From CAYYTU01 sp964474655 (lineage in GTDB: Bacteria > Chloroflexota > Anaerolineae > B4-G1): a DNA stretch of 20,838 nucleotides. Numbering within the stretch: the first letter of the stretch is position 1; each line of letters starts with the position of its first letter. A program made the position numbers and the translations under genes. The notes beneath the pieces are model-generated. The model made no database searches. It was not told the origin of the DNA and was given only the letters and a program-made list of their open reading frames with translations. The stretch is from assembly GCA_964474655.1 (NCBI GenBank), contig CAYYTU010000054.1:1-20838 (forward strand). Reading direction: 5' to 3'. This document shows, in pieces, positions 20,826 through 20,838 of the stretch.

Positions 20826-20838
20826 CGACTGCATAGGG

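Overview
The window looks like a chromosomal segment of a GC-rich bacterium, most likely a member of the Chloroflexota (Anaerolineae-like). This is an inference from the gene style, the paired molybdenum-hydroxylase gene sets and the abundance of short dispersed repeats (AATACGC, ACGTAAAACG, ACCAATCTACC, GAGCGAATGAG, TCATCCTGAGC types) between and inside genes. All confident genes lie on the + strand.

Left part (about 170-5280): a chaperone operon behind a good sigma70-type promoter. It encodes a large TPR protein, a small J-domain-like protein whose HPD motif is replaced by SPE, a GrpE and a slightly short DnaK. The genes overlap or nearly touch. Middle part (5570-9010): a HisC-type aminotransferase, a second PLP aminotransferase of the MocR/2-aminoadipate-aminotransferase type without its DNA-binding domain, and the catalytic subunit of aspartate carbamoyltransferase (pyrB), which sits between copies of an ACGTAAAACG repeat.

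Right part (9116-20222): two sets of xanthine-dehydrogenase-family (molybdenum hydroxylase) genes. Set A is a molybdopterin-binding large subunit followed, after a small protein/HNH nuclease pair, by an unusual single-chain fusion of the FAD subunit and the 2Fe-2S subunit. Set B is separate FAD, 2Fe-2S and large subunits followed by an XdhC-type cofactor-insertion factor. Between the sets lie a frameshifted nucleotidyltransferase with a partner gene, bracketed by two copies of a 2Fe-2S gene 3' end, a truncated four-helix-bundle gene and a GIY-YIG nuclease gene. The last 600 bases hold a small membrane-protein gene interrupted by TGA and a second small membrane protein.

The most striking feature is how often dispersed repeats have become coding sequence. 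They form the linker of the FAD/2Fe-2S fusion and a glycine-rich loop within it. Two unrelated palindromic repeats sit at residue 440 of both large subunits, in the corresponding surface loop. Repeats also supply the C-terminal residues and stop codons of several genes and possibly two start codons. This resembles the in-frame palindromic elements known from Rickettsia, but with several repeat families at work in one locus.
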